Origin: Crotophaga sulcirostris
Taxonomy: Eukaryota > Chordata > Aves > Cuculiformes > Crotophagidae
Reading direction: 5' to 3'
Length of the DNA: 64,000 nt
NCBI GenBank assembly: GCA_013397455.1
Contig: VYZB01000095.1
Location: 296,077-360,076 of the forward strand
Both the position numbers and the translations under genes were made by a program. Below the pieces are notes generated by a model that was not told the DNA's origin, did not search any database, and saw only the letters and a list, made by a program, of their open reading frames with translations. Below, piece after piece: positions 52,783 to 64,000 of the stretch. Positions within the stretch are counted from its first letter, which is position 1. Every line of letters begins with the position of its first letter.

Positions 52783-55182
52783 AAGTAAAACTCTCCACAG
52801 ATTTTTTGAGAGTGCCCTAGGACTACAGCTATGAAAACAAAGGAAAATGGAGACAAAGAAAGTTAATGAAGCTTGCATGGAGCAAAGAATAGCTAAGAAA
52901 CAAAACGGAGAAAGCATCCAGGCTGATCAGACATGCAAATAACTTCATTGAAAGATCAGCACAAAAATACCTATAAATAACTTCTCTTCCTGAAACTGTT
53001 TCATCACAAAGGCAATTACCAAAGGTATGTCATAACTTTCTTCCCCTGGCACGGAAGAGGTGTCACCCTCCTCTTCAGACGCTTTACCCTGGGGAGCTGG
53101 GAACCCTTGTCTTTAACAGACAAGTCACCACCCATTTCTATATCTGTTAAGGTGTTTTCTGAATGACAAGTGAGCTTTGTTGTTCTCTCCAACACAAAGG
53201 AAAAAACAAAGTGTTCCTGTTTGCTTCGCACATGCTTTACTTCAAGCACATGCGTCACTGCTAAACTGAACAGGAATGACTTAAGCATATGCTTAAATGC
53301 TTTCCCGATTCAGACCCTAAAAATAGGAATGTTTTCTGTCGTTTCTCTCTCTCTTGTTCTCCTAATGACAGACAACTATTGTGCCATGTCATTATGACAA
53401 TAAGATAGCTTAATTGCCCTCTTTCCAGAAGCTGTCAGTTCTGCTTAACTGGTACATAATGTATGCGTCTGGGAGTAAATGTGTTAATATATCAGTCACT
53501 TGCACCTACCATAGCTTCCTCTGCTGTATTTAAAGAAAGCCCTGGATTTTATGACAATTATTAGATGTTATACTCATTGATATGGGCAGCAGCGATATTA
53601 CAGACTTATGACTCATTTCTTCGTGAAAGATGCATGAAATAACTTTCTCTTTCTTCATTTACTGCACTTTTTCAACTCAACTTCAACCTGAACATGAATT
53701 TCCTCATACTCGTATGTAAGGCGTTGCCAAAAAAAGTCTCCTCAAAAATGACAGTGTAAAATGAAGCGGCTGTTCCTGTCACTAATCAGGATCGATGAAT
53801 CAAAATGTTTGGAAACACCTGCTCTACAATATTTTGTGCATTGTTACCTACAGGAACATACAGAGAAGAGTAAGAATCAACAATACCTACAACATGTAAT
53901 AAGCAGCCATGAACTGAAGGCCTTTAATTCTCTAAGAAATACTGGTACGGTCACACCTAAATATACAGGCTCAAGTCACTTTCATATTCCCCTTTCTAAT
54001 CATGATTATAACAAAGTTCCCTCTGTAACCCCTCACTGCTTCTTGCGTCTTGTGATTTATTTTTTGTCTCACAATCTCTTGTGTAATTGGAATGCAAAAG
54101 ACTATTTTTAACCACTGTTTTATGAGCCTGTATGTTGCTATATTAACAAATATGACAACGCCATTTTTGGTTTATAACAATAACGCTTTCCTTTTCAGAG
54201 AACTACTACTTGCAATTCACACGTGTACTTTTGAGGGCGTTCAGAGAAGGCTATGAAGACACAAAAAGGGAAGGAGAAAAACAAAAGCTGCATGAAAAAT
54301 AGAATAAATCTGAAAAGAACAATATAAAGCTTAGTAAGATTTGAACAAGCAGCTTTTTTTGTTCATTTAATCCATCTCTCACTGATTCCCTATCAATGCT
54401 TTCAGTTTTAAACCATTAAAGCATGCTGATACTTCTAATAAGTTCCCAAGACGCTGGGAATAAGTAAAGCCATGCTGACTCCATTGAAAGAACACAGATG
54501 AGAGACAGAAGTGCTGAAGTGTAGGGACCTCATCTGGAAGTGGCAGAGTCACTGTTCCCTCTCAAGTGAAGTGGAAGCCAAAGCATGTTGCCAGCGGAGT
54601 GTGAGCTGGCAAGCAACTACAGGGGCAGGAGTACACAGCGTACAGAGATTTGCGACACTTATTCTGGTGTTAATAATCAATTGGTACAACTGCTACAGCC
54701 CATAAATCAACCATTTCGTGCAGATGTAAATGGCTTGCCCGTGTGCCTGACCAGAATTGGAAGTTGTCAATTCTATTGGAAATTGTAAATTCAATCTTGA
54801 ACTAGGAGTTGTTTCCAAGTTTTTTTCCTAATGTTATATAAGTGTTATATAAAACATTTCTCTTCCTAAGAAAGATCACAATAGAACTAAAATTCCACAG
54901 TAGTTATTTCCCCCTAAAAAAACATTAACACATGAATGAAAAATCACATTTTTATTTAAAATGTATATCCCCCTTCCTTCTCCAATAATGTCACTACATA
55001 AAAAATGCACTGAACGCCTTTACTTACATACTAAGAACAGCTGGATATTCAAGATTACTAAACGAAAGAGACTGATCACATATCCATTTACAGAAGATAG
55101 CATTACATTTGATTTTACTCATCTGTTCACAGATGACGTATGCTAAAACATTTCACATATCAATAACTACTTAAGAACTTAC

Positions 55183-55303
55183 TTGGTTTTTTGAATCCAG
55201 ATGCAATAGTCTGTAATGAAGAGGTCATTAAGGATGTAGGCAGGGTCATTCTCCATAAAAATCTTGTGAATGTCCAGAAGACACTTCAAAACTGCAGCTC
55301 TTC
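55183..55303 (-). CDS. SHQ1: SHQ1, penultimate coding exon
   Basis: This 121-base exon encodes [15 protein letters not shown], then [10 protein letters not shown] and ends in YCIWIQKT. It is nearly identical to human SHQ1 ([24 protein letters not shown]...DYCVWIQK). It belongs to the C-terminal SHQ1-specific domain that wraps dyskerin as an RNA mimic. The acceptor is TTTCCAG followed by GA, which completes the Gly codon begun in the exon at 63304-63427. The donor is AA|GTAAGT at 55182. The leftover AA joins the first G of the last exon to make AAG (Lys), giving the conserved KSKKLAAL junction. Both joins therefore preserve the frame, which supports these boundaries over the longer open frame around them. 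Confidence 0.95.
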
Positions 55304-56339
55304 CTGGAAACAGATTTTTATTTTTTAATTCACTGAAAATCATAACAGATAATCTTGAACATCCTCTCATGTTTGAGGTTTTAATAACCATGCAATCTAC
55401 AACCGACTTGGAGTTCTAAGTTGATTCAGTCTCAGAACGGCAGTGATATGACTGTGTCCCTCAATATCTACATCTATGTGGATGTGGAGCCTCTGAATTC
55501 AGTAGGAATCTCTCTGCAAGACTAAAGCCTCAAGGCATAGCCATGCATGTAATTCTTTACAGCTGAGGCAGCCCCCTCCCCCAGATTTTCCACTTCTCCG
55601 AGCTGTGCCAGCCCAAACTTCAGCACAGTTATACAGCACACCATATAAAAAAAAAAAAAGCAGCAAGCCGAAAAGTAATTTACAAATAACAAGAAGTTAT
55701 GCCCTATCATTTATCTGAAGGAAGAAAAAACCTATTTCCCTGTATGCCTACATAATACCTGTGCTGGAAAATAATAAGGTTGCAAGCACACAGCAGGGTC
55801 AAGCATGCAGGAGCAATTGCATAAGCCAATTCAAGTGACACCGTCACCTAACACCTAACCATCGCCTTATTAACCAGAACTTTTCCTGCTTCTGTTAGTT
55901 ACACAGTAATTTGGCAAATTAAGCCCCCAGAAAGAAAAATTCACTTCAGGCTCAAGAAGTTGCCACTTGACATACAGTTGATAAATGCAGTGAAAGATTA
56001 AAAACTTGAATGTTTTCTCATTCCACAACCAGAAATCTTTCTGTAGTCAGTTTAATTTTCTTCACATGCAAGGATTGCTTATGAAGAGAACTGATTAACA
56101 TAACCTCCAACTAGCCAGCATCTCCTCCCTTAGTTTTCTGATGGAAGTTGTTAAAGGGTTAAGTGCTGGAACACTAAAAAAATAAATAAATTATTTTCAC
56201 TGTTTAATGGGGGAAAAAAAAAAACCCTGATTCAAATGAAAACAGCCACTACTGCAAATGGAATCTAATAACCCTCTCCTGAGAGGCTGGCTCCTCCTAG
56301 GCTATGAAACCTGAACATGGATGAAATTACATATAAAAG

Positions 56340-56364
56340 AAAAAAAAAAAAAAAAAAAAAAAAA
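56340..56364 (+). repeat. Poly(A) run (A25)
   Basis: Twenty-five uninterrupted A residues followed by GAAAAAG. It could be a simple repeat or the tail of an old retroposed sequence inserted on the plus strand, but I recognise no element in front of it. CR1 elements do not end in poly(A), so it is not the tail of the CR1 copy that starts 220 bases later. Confidence 0.9.
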
Positions 56365-56583
56365 GAAAAAGATCAGAACTCCCCCTGCTGTTCAACCACA
56401 AAATTTGTTTGTTTGTTTTTAAGTAATCCCCTGTTGCAAAAATAGACAGTTAAAGGATGTAGAAGATGGCAATAAGGAGAAAACACAGAGAGTGAAAACC
56501 CATGGAAAACAGAAAAAAAAGGGTCATTGATTTGGAAGAGACAAATTGAAGAAAAGTCAGGTAAGAAAACAAAGTCCCAAATG

Positions 56584-57151
56584 TCATCGAATCACAGAAT
56601 AGTTTGGGTTGGAAGGGACCTTAAAGCCCATCCATTTCCATTCCAACTGCCACGGGCAGGGACACCTCCCACTGGATCAGGGTGCTCAAAGCCCCATCCA
56701 AACTGACCTGGAACACCTCCAGGGATGGGGCAGCCACAGATTCTCCAGACAACCTGTGCCAGGGCCTCACCTCCCTCAGAGGAAGAAATTTCTTCCTAAT
56801 ATCTAATCTCCCCTCTTTCACCTTAAAATCATTGGCCCTCATCCTATCACTGTTCTCCCTGATCAAGAGCCCCTCGCCAGCTGGAGGAGCCCCTTTCAGT
56901 ACTGGGAAGCTGCTCTAAGGTCTCTGCAGAACCTTCTCTTCTCCAGGCTGAACAACCCCAACTCTCTCAGCCTGTCCTTGAACAGGAGGTGCTCCAGTCC
57001 CTGGATCATCTTTGTGGCCTCCTCTGAACTTTTTCTAACAGACCCATGCCCTTCCTGTGCTGAGGACTCCAGAACTGAATGCAGGACTCCAGGTGAGGTC
57101 TTACAAGAGCCAAGTAGAGGGGCAGAATCACCTCCCTCGTCCTGCTGGTTA
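56584..57151 (-). mobile_element. CR1 LINE fragment in a SHQ1 intron
   Basis: About 570 bases in reverse orientation, the same strand as SHQ1. It starts TCATCGAATCACAGAATAG, then GGTTGGAAGGGACCTTAAAG, the canonical avian CR1 3' block read backward. On the minus strand it encodes decayed ORF2 tail motifs: KEGRLDIRKKFLPLREVRPWH and, separately, [18 protein letters not shown]. It ends near CTCCCTCGTCCTGCTGG. The subfamily appears different from the copies in the left half (longer, with a different 3' block), judged by eye only. Confidence 0.92.
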
Positions 57152-60100
57152 CCTACATATGTTGAACTTTTAGATTGGATCACCATAAACGCTTGACAGG
57201 CTAGGCTTGTCAAATTTAACTATTTTGATTAAAAAGAAGTGTGCTCTTACATGTGGAATTAAAATGTTGTTAATTGTTTAAGGTTCTAGCTGTCAAACTG
57301 CCAGCCCAAACCAATTACAACATCTACTACTGTTACACATGTGCCAAGTAACAATGTTAATTAGTGAGTATAAGGCTAATTCTCAATAAAAACGTAGTCT
57401 TTCTTCATAAATTTAAGTTTTGAATCATAGTAGCTTAACAGGACTCTAATCAGAACTTGCAAATCTAGTCAGACTTTATAAAATAGGGAACCCTACATAC
57501 AGGCAAACACAAGAAGCACAGCAAACTGTCAAACCTCTGCTTTCAGAATGTGCTGCTTACACATCCACCTTATAAACAAGAAGTCCTTGTACAAAACTGC
57601 ATTTAACTCCTTACCACAGGAGTAGAAAATAAAAGCTGAAGAGCAAGCACTATTTAAGCCTTAATATAGCGCATTCCCTGACACACAGATGATTCTTGGC
57701 TGGTTTCTGTGAAATTCCACACCGTAGGTTCTGTCTTCGGATATCTACTTCCTTCTCCAGTCTTAAAGGCTGTGGTTATGTACTCAGTAGTAGTAGTATT
57801 TACTCTGGCTTAAGTACTCTTTGTTGCACTCCTTTACATCCCTCTTTTCCACAGCTTTGTGATGTGCCAGTGCTGGCATTTGTGAAACGACACAGCGGGC
57901 TGGATCACAGAACTGATGAAGCCAAAAGATGAACAGGCTAGGGGCTTTTTTGGCAGCTGTATCAGTCCAACTTACTGAAAGGCTGTCTATCAAAGCAGAT
58001 CTAAAATGTGATAGTTTTAAAAGATTTATTTCTTATGTAGCCCTAGAATTGTCTTTTTAAAAATTCACTGTATAATGCAGTTAAGAAAGCCATGGAATAG
58101 AAGACAAAGACACACATAGGATAACCAATTTCAACTCCTTCCCACAGCTGAAAAAGGTCAGAACTTCTAAGGTCAAGGCTGGAGAAGAAAAATTGTTTTA
58201 GAAAACAGATCTCAGGAAAATATGAATGATTAATTTTTAAGTCAGTTTTTGCATATCTTCTGCACAGAGTTACAGCTCTGTATTATCCTGGTCAATAAAT
58301 AACATGGCTTTTTGTGTACAGATACCGATTTCCTGATTATTCAAAAAAACCAACTCGTATCTAAAAGTACAAATACAAAGACTCCAATTCCAGTAACAGA
58401 ATCTCAAAAATATTTGATCTTCTAAGCTATTAAAATTTAAGATGTAGAACTTGAAAATACATGACCTAAGACAGACTCTAATGCCCCCTATTTTCTGGCA
58501 TGAAGATCTGTGTTAGAGGTAAAGGAAGATAACAACCCACTTGAAATTGGGATATACTGCAAGATGGGACATGAAATCTAAGTACTAACCCATTGTTTTT
58601 CTGAGACAAAGGTGTTTTTCTCTTCCTGCCAGTAAAAAATCATTACACTGCTGCTGGTGAGATGATCAGATGCAACTTCAGAAGAAAAGCAGCAGAGACG
58701 CTGAGCAGACAAGGCAAAAATCATAGAAGTCAGAGTCTATTCCTGCAGATCACTGGATTCTTCTAGAGTTCATCGCTATGACATCTGGTAGACAACAGCC
58801 CACAGCTTTAATTCTGCAGTTTCAGAAATCCAGCCCTCTTTCCACAGATTAGTTCAAAGAGATATAATTTGACCCCAGCTCTCTATCTGCCATTTGATAT
58901 AATAACCGACTCATTTTACACCATCATGAAATTCCACCAGCTTTCATACTGACTGTTTGGAAGCAAAGGAAATTAATCCTCCCATCACTCTATTTTACTG
59001 TTTCCTGCAGACTTCTCTATGTTTTTCCACATTTTCAAGAAGGAAGAGCATTATCATTAAAATGATAAACTGAACTTCACAATCTCATTAAAACGAGAGA
59101 ACAACAGCATTCTTAAAAACAAGAAAACAACTCTTATGGGCTGTTAAATGAAAACACCCTGGTAATACCTTACCCAGCTAGGTGACAGCACTATCTGTTT
59201 GTAATGGGTCATTATATAATCCTAAATCTGTTACTGTTAACTCAATATGGAAAAAAACAAAGCATATTTTGTCACAGAAAAGAGCACAAATGAGTTCATT
59301 TCACTACTAACTTACAAATGATAACTTCCAAACCAGTATTATGCAATGGTAACTCATGTCAGTAAATATTGACAGAATTCCTACAGATCAACTGAACATA
59401 AAAAGGGCTCTATATATTTACGTGAAAAACACACCTAATCCATTTTTTTCAGTCAGCTGCCAAATGCATTAAACCCATTTTGTTGGAAATAGCATTGTAG
59501 CTGGATGTACCACTGCATTTCATTCCTTTTTTAATCCTATCCAAAGAACAGATAAATACACTAGATAACTATGCTGAATTTTAAACAGTTTTGGTCAAGT
59601 ATTATAAGTATTCTAGATCACTAAGACAGCATATGAAAAAATCTGCTGATAACCTCAACATTAATCAGCTTAATGCATTCTTCTTACAATTAACACTTTG
59701 GCAGCAAGTCTTTAATTCAAAATAAAAAAGTGTTTCAGCTGCATGCAAGGATCCTTAATAGCTTAAAAATGCAGTATCCTAACATTTTTAAAGTCAAGTC
59801 ACATAACTTGAAGCATAACAATTCAGCCCCATCAAAATTCCTTACTATTTTTAAATAAATTAGTTTACTGTGCTTATTATTGTTATAATCAGAACACTGT
59901 ATTATACAAACATTGTATTCCACTGTGTCCCAGATTCCATTACCAGCATCCTGAAAGAAACCTCAAGTCAGGATGAGGTCAACTCAAACTGCTTTTTGTT
60001 TAAGTTAAGCACCGGTCCTCTCGCATCTACATGAAAAGGAACAGTTTTGTGGTACTACTTAATTTAATTCATTATCTGTTGCTTGACAGTCATTTTAACC

Positions 60101-63100
60101 TATGTTCATCACACATACATTGCAATACAGCGCCAAACTGGTGAGGAATCACATCCAGTAAAAAAAGAGGGTAACAAGAGTACTTAATGCTATTTACACC
60201 TACTGTGCTTTGCACATTGCATAGTTTGCTAAGTATTTGGTAAAAACAGAAATTCCTCAAAAGCATGGCTCAACTTCCACTGAAGTTTGAAGGAGGAAAC
60301 CTTTTGACTGAACAAATATACTTGGCAGTACAAGCATTATCTACAAATCTATTTCTTTAAAGAATATACAGACACACACTCCCCACTCCCGGCCCTTCTG
60401 ACAATAGACTGGTAATACAACCATTTTGTGCCTTTCCCAGTTCTTTGGTAGTTGGCTACTTAAAAAATTTACTGCTTCTCACACTACACAGGCACCATAA
60501 TAGTAAATACTAATTTCATACACGAACCCCAGAACTTCCAGAACTTAATGTTAGTTACCATTACTTTTATCACTACACTATTAACTTACTGATGCCTCTC
60601 CCAAAAGATCCAGGTCCACATGAACTACGTAATACATCTGTGTCTGCTTCTCAGGGAACACCTGGAGAGTATCACAGCTGACACTCAAGATAGTGCCCTC
60701 TTGTCCCCTATTAACAACTCCACTTGAAATGGGTTCACATTCACTTTTCTTGAGGCCTGCATGTGCCTTTTCAGCATCCTGAAGATCCACGGCCAGCCCT
60801 ATGGAGGCAGCCAGTCGCCCCATCCTGCACTGTTTCCCAGGCAACCAGTGCAGCACAGACATGCAGAGAATGAAGCCAGACCTGCTGCATTTCATAGTTT
60901 CTTTCACTGTTTCTAAACAATCCAAACCAACAACTAAATGGAGGTGAATTTCTCTTAAAGCTTATGGCAGTAATTTTTATGCAGAGGTCAGAAAAAACAA
61001 GGCTTGCCTATTTCGTGTCCCGGTAGAGAATGAGTTAGGATACCCAAACCACTTCTCCAGAGAAGACAGGGACTCCACTGTTGGAGCAAGACCATCACAG
61101 GCAACTCGAGAAGACCATGGCGATAACCACTACCAAGGCCACTGTGTTTCGGAAGCAGAGGGTTAGGAGGCAACAGCAGCTACACGTTCAACATAGGAGG
61201 ATGATCAGCGTAGGAAACCTGACACACAGTTATTGTGGATGCCACCTTCCTTACCAAACTGATGATTCAACAAAACCTTTACCAGCAAGTGTTCACTTCA
61301 AAGCTGTTTTCCATCATACTTATGAATAGCAGCATAAGCCAGTGGAGATAAGTGAAGATGGACAGCATATATCTTCCCCTTAAAACTTCACTACGAGCGT
61401 TATAATGTAAATGCTATTTTGAACCATCAATAGTTTTTGGTAGTAGTAGGGATTGCCATTTGTGGTTTTATTTTCATCCTGCAACTCACAAGCATTGAAA
61501 ATAAACCAAAGTATTGCTTCTCAGTCTTCTGTCAACCCCCCACCCTCAACACTGCAATTCTTTTTTTGAAAGCAGTAACTCACAATACAGAAGCTGCAAG
61601 TAACTTCAACAACTCAAGACGTAAACACAGTTGTGTACAACTGCACAATTGAAGCTGGAATAACTACAGGTTTGAAAATTTGTACTGTTACATGAAAGCT
61701 GTCTAGGATAAACAAAGAATATATAAAAAGAACGTCGCTGCTGAAAGAATAATTTGCCGTCATTAAGATGATGACAGCTCCATTCCTAAATGTGAAACAA
61801 AGCTACAAACGTATAACATGTAGTCAGTTTCTTATTATTCAGTCTTAAAATATTTTTTAGAAAAAACATTGTTTATTTTTTATCAGAATCATTTTTATGA
61901 TAGTTATTTAGAACTGTCTTATTTTCCTAATAATAAGTAGAGCACTAAGCCAACATACACAACTCAGAGGTTTGAGCCTCTGCTCCTAAGAGAGAAAAAT
62001 TCTATAGGAAGTACTAAAAGAACAACGATACAAAACAAGTTTTGATGCTGATGCAAATTCAGTATTTCTGTTCTTCCCAGACTACCACTGGACTTAACAC
62101 ACAGTCATCTCAACCATTTTCCCTTAATCCTACAAAGATCTGTAACAGAGTATATGAACCACAAAACTACCCCTTGCCCTCAGATCTGTGATTCTGTATG
62201 GCAATGCTCCACTGGCACACACACTGGAAAAGTGTAGGAATTAAGATGGCCATATGTCAAATGCAGTTATTTTGAATAGGAGAAAAAAATAATTAATGGA
62301 CTGGCTCAGTTTAAAAAAAAATAAAATAAGATTTAGTTCTAGAAAAAGAAACCGGCAAGGAGAGCAGGAGTTCAACACTAGGGTATGCCTCCTTTCTGTC
62401 AAAATCCTAACATCACTGACAAGGGTTAAATTAAAACAATAGTTCTTCCCAACTGTAAATCATGCAGGGAAGCTGCCCAGATTTGCAACTACAAAATCAT
62501 GATGAGCAGAAATTAGTCAAACAGAAGAGTAAGAACAATTGAAGGGAAGGCTTTAAAAACTTCCCTTAGGTGAGACAAATCATGCAAGTTAGCAGAAATC
62601 CGTCCAATCTTTTTTAACAGGGCTTCAGTCAGGTAATTAGAGAACACAAAGAAAAAGAGAAGACAACAGGATTCCTGCTATACTTTTATCAAAAACTGAC
62701 CCTGCTTCGAAATTAAAGCTTAAGACACATTTAGAACAGGGTCTAAACCAATTATAGTATCTAAACTACCGTAACAAAAGCTTCAATAATATGGTCTTCT
62801 ACAACTGAAAAATCTCTTTATACACAAATACAGTATAAAGAAAAATACTTCAAAAGTTAACACTATGTGAACAAGTACAATGAACTATAGTTTTCCTCTG
62901 AAGAACTTTTCACTAAAGCTTTACAAATAACAGTTTGACTATCCTATTTTATCAAGATACAAGATCTGGTAAAAGATTTTTTTTTAAGCATAAGACATTC
63001 ATAACATTTATTCTGTGTGGATTTTCTGGTGTGAATAATATAGTCGAATTTACAGTGCAATTGCCTGTGTTATCCACTTGCTAATAAATGACCTGCCTCA

Positions 63101-63303
63101 GGGGCTTCTTCCTGGTAAGGACACTAATTTCTTTTTCTCCTCTCCCCAGTTCCATTTTCACAAAACCACAAGATGTCCAGGAACGTTGGTATCTATCAGC
63201 TTTGGGTGAAATTGGCCATAGACTTAAAAAGCTGAAAAAAAACCCCAAGATCTACAAACAATGCAGCTTTAAAGGCATCACTTCCAATCTCTAAAAAACT
63301 TAC

Positions 63304-63427
63304 CCAGTTGCAGTATCATGACTGTATCACTGAAGGCACGTAACACTAATCCAAAATGTCTGTGTAGGGGGTAGCACAGCACTCTTCTTCCAAAAGATAC
63401 CAGGACGTCATGAATGCTAGTGAAACT
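63304..63427 (-). CDS. SHQ1: SHQ1, internal coding exon (third from the 3' end)
   Basis: SHQ1 is the chaperone that holds dyskerin/NAP57 before it is loaded into H/ACA ribonucleoproteins (rRNA pseudouridylation, telomerase RNA). This 124-base exon encodes 41 residues plus one base. It includes [19 protein letters not shown] and ends in ILQL, which I recognise from the human SHQ1-specific helical domain (human: [12 protein letters not shown]). The acceptor is a pyrimidine-rich tract ending GCAG just before the AGT codon, read from 63427 downward. The donor is G|GTAAGT at 63303. The outgoing phase is 1, and the split Gly codon is completed by the next exon at 55303. The preceding exon (human ...CWFE region) is not in the remaining 570 bases, so the gene continues past the window. 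Coordinates depend on reading the splice sites by eye; the identity is firm. Confidence 0.95.
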
Positions 63428-64000
63428 CTGCGAGTATCAAGTGAAAAAACTGAATTAGTCAGCGTGCTTTTCAATACTTAGAAATAATTTCTATTTGTTT
63501 GTTTTCCTTTAAGGTAAAAAGTCATAGCAGCACAGAAAAAAGGACATATTTATACATTTTAAAACCCGTATTTTAATATATATTGAAAATTAAGATTTGA
63601 AATAGAAATAAGACACTGCACGCTTAGTTTGCATGGCAGGATAACAGAAGTCATATAAATTTTAGTGGTTTTGAATTAAAAAAAGAATGTAGAGAACATT
63701 AGAATAAAACATCTAACTAAAGACTTTGCCATTCTTTAGATTAAAGAAATAAATTACATCTGTCCCACATAATTATATATATTAAGGGGAAGCTATAAAA
63801 AGCCTTTTAAGAATCAAGAAAAATTAAAACCACATGATATTAACAAAATACATGTGTACATATAAGATCTTTGAAAATGATACATGACTCTGCCTTTCAT
63901 GAAAAGTACAGATATTCAAGACATGGATAAATGTATCTGTGCAGGGAAAGCAGTTCATTGCCCTCCTTTACGAGTGAGAAAGGCCTCCAATTTACCCAGG
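63428..64000 (-). other. SHQ1: SHQ1 intron, partial
   Basis: Sequence upstream of the 63304-63427 exon on the gene's strand. I looked for the preceding SHQ1 exon (Cys/Tyr-rich helix followed by the SAWNIRKLSPTLCW-like stretch) and did not find it, so it must lie beyond the window edge. The last bases give a GGTAAAT-like motif on the minus strand, but no SHQ1 codons stand in front of it. Confidence 0.7.

Larger units (their letters stand above)
34600..55182 (-). other. SHQ1: SHQ1 last intron (about 20.6 kb)
   Basis: Bounded by GTAAGT at 55182 and AAAG at 34600. It is AT-rich and mostly without recognisable content. It contains a 17-base G run (52766-52782), a two-copy 17-bp tandem repeat (41170-41203), and coding-like stretches at 36388-36759 and 53016-53288 that I do not accept as genes. 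The open frame at 34780-35058 (ending in ILKR before a GT) is bypassed, because the exon at 55183 joins 34599 directly in frame. I saw no CR1 copy in this intron. Confidence 0.85.
55304..63303 (-). other. SHQ1: SHQ1 intron (about 8.0 kb)
   Basis: Bounded by G|GTAAGT at 63303 and TTTCCAG at 55304. It contains a 25-base A run (56340-56364), one CR1 fragment (56584-57151) in the same orientation as SHQ1, and an exon-like minus-strand segment (60590-60824). The rest is unique AT-rich sequence in which I recognise nothing. Confidence 0.85.

Noticed and set aside
56621..57213. Minus-strand frames with RKKFLPLREVRPWH and [14 protein letters not shown]
   Set aside because: Decayed CR1 ORF2 remnants inside the intronic CR1 copy; not a gene.
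63985..64000. GGTAAAT donor-like motif on the minus strand at the window edge
   Set aside because: The bases before it do not encode the expected preceding SHQ1 exon (human ...LCWFE); probably chance.

Overview
The window looks like bird nuclear DNA. Six truncated CR1 retrotransposon copies are present; their 3' ends carry the ATTCTATGA-type terminus and the conserved 3' segment typical of avian CR1. The only gene I recognise with confidence is a vertebrate one with long introns. I cannot name the species.

Right half (about 33.4-64 kb, AT-rich): the 3' part of SHQ1, read on the minus strand. SHQ1 is the assembly chaperone of H/ACA ribonucleoproteins. Three coding exons join in frame: 63304-63427, 55183-55303 and the terminal exon 33951-34599. 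Their introns are about 8.0 kb and 20.6 kb, and all splice junctions are GT/AG. Together they encode the last 297 residues, roughly the C-terminal half of the protein. The 5' half (CS domain and first part of the SHQ1 domain) lies beyond base 64000. A plausible minus-strand poly(A) signal sits at 33402-33407, about 0.54 kb past the stop codon. The introns hold one CR1 copy, a 17-base G run, a 25-base A run, a short tandem repeat and a few coding-like stretches that do not join SHQ1 in frame.

Left half (1 to about 33.4 kb, more GC-rich): mostly intergenic sequence downstream of SHQ1. In mammals the next gene on this side is RYBP, across a wide gap, so an empty stretch is expected here if birds keep that order. 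It carries five CR1 fragments (11.9-21.0 kb), a two-copy 31-bp tandem repeat, a small CpG-dense patch and many spurious open frames. Two segments look more like exons than chance: a plus-strand terminal-exon candidate at 14630-14811 and a minus-strand, in-phase 156-base segment at 13645-13800. I recognise neither, and they are the least explained coding-like signals in the window.

I found no tRNA, rRNA, CRISPR array, operon-like structure or exogenous virus. I see no clear evidence of an entirely new biological system. The items worth following up are the orphan exon candidates, a possible poison exon in SHQ1 and the G17 tract.
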